The notes under the pieces are model-generated. The model was given only the letters and a program-made list of their open reading frames with translations. It was not told the origin of the DNA and did no database searches. Of a stretch of 64,000 bases of DNA, positions 62,813-64,000 are shown piece by piece; position 1 is the first letter of the stretch, and the number at the start of each line of letters is the position of its first letter. Position numbers and translations under genes: made by a program. Location: positions 2,470,001 to 2,534,000 of the forward strand of contig NZ_JAEKEL010000001.1 in the NCBI RefSeq assembly GCF_016651105.1, read 5' to 3'. This stretch comes from Pseudomonas sp. TH15. GTDB lineage: Bacteria > Pseudomonadota > Gammaproteobacteria > Pseudomonadales > Pseudomonadaceae.

Positions 62813-63619
62813 GTGGCATTCGTACAACTCGCCGAGGGCGAACTGCACTACCAAATTCAAGGGCCGCAACTCGATGGCCCGGTCGATGCGCCGGTGCTGG
62901 TGTTGTCCAACTCGTTGGGCACCGACCTGCACATGTGGGACGCGCAGATTTCAGCGTTCACCGAGCATTTCCGGGTGCTACGTTTCGACACCCGTGGCCA
63001 TGGTCAATCGTTGGTGACGCCGGGACCTTACAGCATCGAGCAATTGGGCCGTGACGTGCTGGCGCTGCTGGATGCGTTGCACATCGAACGTGCGCATTTC
63101 TGTGGCTTGTCCATGGGCGGCTTGATCGGCCAATGGCTGGGGATCAATGCCGGCCAACGTTTGAACAAACTGATCGTTTGCAACACCGCCGCGAAAATCG
63201 GCGACCCGTCGGTGTGGAACCCGCGAATCGAAACCGTGGTGCGTGACGGCCCGGCAGCGATGGTCGCGTTGCGTGATGCGTCGATTGCGCGCTGGTTTAC
63301 GGCTGATTTTTCCGAGGCCAATCCGGCGGCGGCGAAGAAGATCACCGACATGCTCGCCGCCACTTCACCTGAAGGTTACGCAGCCAATTGCGCCGCCGTG
63401 CGCGATGCTGATTTTCGTGATCAGTTGTCCTCGATCAAGGTGCCGCTGCTGGTGATCGCGGGTACCGAAGACGCGGTCACGCCGCCGTCCGGTGGGCACT
63501 TTATTCAGGAACACGTGCAGGGCGCCGAGTACGCCGAGTTCTACGCCGCGCACCTGTCCAACGTCCAGGCCGGCGCCGCGTTCAGCGAGCGGGTGCTGGC
63601 GTTTTTGTCGAACCATTGA
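62813..63619 (+). CDS. pcaD: 3-oxoadipate enol-lactonase
   Basis: A 268-residue alpha/beta hydrolase: nucleophile Ser100 in CGLSMGGLIGQWLG, oxyanion region NSLGTDLHMWDAQI and a late His (YAAHLSNVQAGAAF). It hydrolyses beta-ketoadipate enol-lactone. GTG start at 62813 with AAGGAG at 7 nt, 11 nt after pcaB. Confidence 0.95.
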   Translation: MAFVQLAEGELHYQIQGPQLDGPVDAPVLVLSNSLGTDLHMWDAQISAFTEHFRVLRFDTRGHGQSLVTPGPYSIEQLGRDVLALLDALHIERAHFCGLSMGGLIGQWLGINAGQRLNKLIVCNTAAKIGDPSVWNPRIETVVRDGPAAMVALRDASIARWFTADFSEANPAAAKKITDMLAATSPEGYAANCAAVRDADFRDQLSSIKVPLLVIAGTEDAVTPPSGGHFIQEHVQGAEYAEFYAAHLSNVQAGAAFSERVLAFLSNH

Positions 63620-63629
63620 GGGTTTTTTT

Positions 63630-64000
63630 GTGGACGAGAAACAACGTTACGACGAGGGCTTGAAAGTCCGCCGCGCGGTCCTCGGCGATGCTCACGTCGA
63701 CCGCAGCCTGAACGCGCTGACCGAGTTCAACTCGGAGTTCCAGGAGATGATCACCCGTCACGCCTGGGGCGATATCTGGACCCGCCCGGGCCTGGAGCGC
63801 CACACCCGCAGCCTGATCACCATCGCCATGCTGATCGGCATGAATCGCAACGAAGAGCTCAAGTTGCACCTGCGCGCCGCCGCCAATAACGGCGTGACCC
63901 GTGGCGAGATCAAGGAGGTGATCATGCAGAGCGCGATTTATTGCGGGATTCCGGCGGCGAATGCGACGTTCCATCTGGCGGAATCGGTTTGGGATGAGTT
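63630..64000 (+). CDS. pcaC: 4-carboxymuconolactone decarboxylase (3' end outside window)
   Basis: GTG at 63630, 10 nt after pcaD, with GAGGG at about 8 nt. 123 codons are visible: DEKQRYDEGLKVRRAVLGDA, HAWGDIWTRPGLERHTRSLI and IMQSAIYCGIPAANATFHLA. The family's conserved Cys is in AIYCGIPAAN and His in KLHLRAAANNG. Normal length is about 130 residues, so only a few are cut. It converts gamma-carboxymuconolactone to the enol-lactone, the step before PcaD. Confidence 0.95.
   Translation, partial: MDEKQRYDEGLKVRRAVLGDAHVDRSLNALTEFNSEFQEMITRHAWGDIWTRPGLERHTRSLITIAMLIGMNRNEELKLHLRAAANNGVTRGEIKEVIMQSAIYCGIPAANATFHLAESVWDE

Overview
The window is chromosomal DNA of a Pseudomonas, most likely of the P. 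fluorescens group. The evidence is high-GC coding with Pseudomonas codon use, many REP-type inverted repeats of the 'GGGAGCGAGCTTGCTCGCGA' and 'GTAGGAGCTGCCGCAGGCTGCGATC' classes, and gene orders typical of the genus: quiP-gst, an ompA-dinG-esterase-ompA-pdxH stretch, the braCDEFG order and a full pca cluster. Nothing suggests a prophage, plasmid, CRISPR array, rRNA or tRNA gene.

Layout. 1-6.1 kb, mostly minus strand: the penicillin/AHL acylase lipoprotein quiP (cut by the left edge), a GST, an isochorismatase-fold hydrolase and two short operons that include two SEC-C zinc proteins. 6.3-19.5 kb: an envelope-oriented block with three OmpA-C lipoproteins (one interrupted by an in-frame TGA), a collagen-like secreted protein, a seven-copy ~124-bp tandem repeat, dinG, a GH50-like secreted glycosidase, a class-C-like serine hydrolase, pdxH and a glycine-zipper lipoprotein. 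19.5-31.5 kb: a decayed S-type pyocin with its immunity-like gene, nhaA, PLP and FAD enzymes, an SDR/LysR divergent pair, a complete bufferin operon (DUF2282 peptide, DUF692/MNIO enzyme, DUF2063 partner, DoxX), a truncated halovibrin-like gene, and an AT-rich cassette with an accessory acyl carrier protein. 31.5-36.6 kb: the branched-chain amino-acid ABC importer. 36.9-52.4 kb: a 733-residue tubulin/FtsZ-superfamily protein, a dehydrogenase, MucR (MHYT-GGDEF-EAL), an MFS carrier, RapA, a tiny CcoM-like membrane protein behind an Anr/FNR box, an ~800-bp element with 265-bp inverted arms, and a PiT phosphate transporter. 53.0-64.0 kb: the protocatechuate branch of the beta-ketoadipate pathway, pcaR-pcaK-pcaIJF-pcaHG-pcaT-pcaBDC (pcaC cut by the right edge).

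How genes work together. PcaHG opens protocatechuate, PcaB, PcaC and PcaD carry it to beta-ketoadipate, and PcaIJ and PcaF finish to succinyl-CoA and acetyl-CoA; PcaK and PcaT import substrates. PcaR-type operators are visible before pcaR, pcaK and pcaI. The five bra/liv genes form one importer with a hairpin after the binding-protein gene. The four bufferin genes overlap by ATGA junctions and should act together in copper-type metal handling.

The observations most worth following are the tubulin-like protein, the bufferin operon, the AT-rich ACP cassette between two near-identical terminators, the pyocin remnant with a surviving immunity gene, and the OmpA paralogue pair whose Shine-Dalgarno sequences both lie in hairpins. 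Synteny and family statements come from memory, not from a search.
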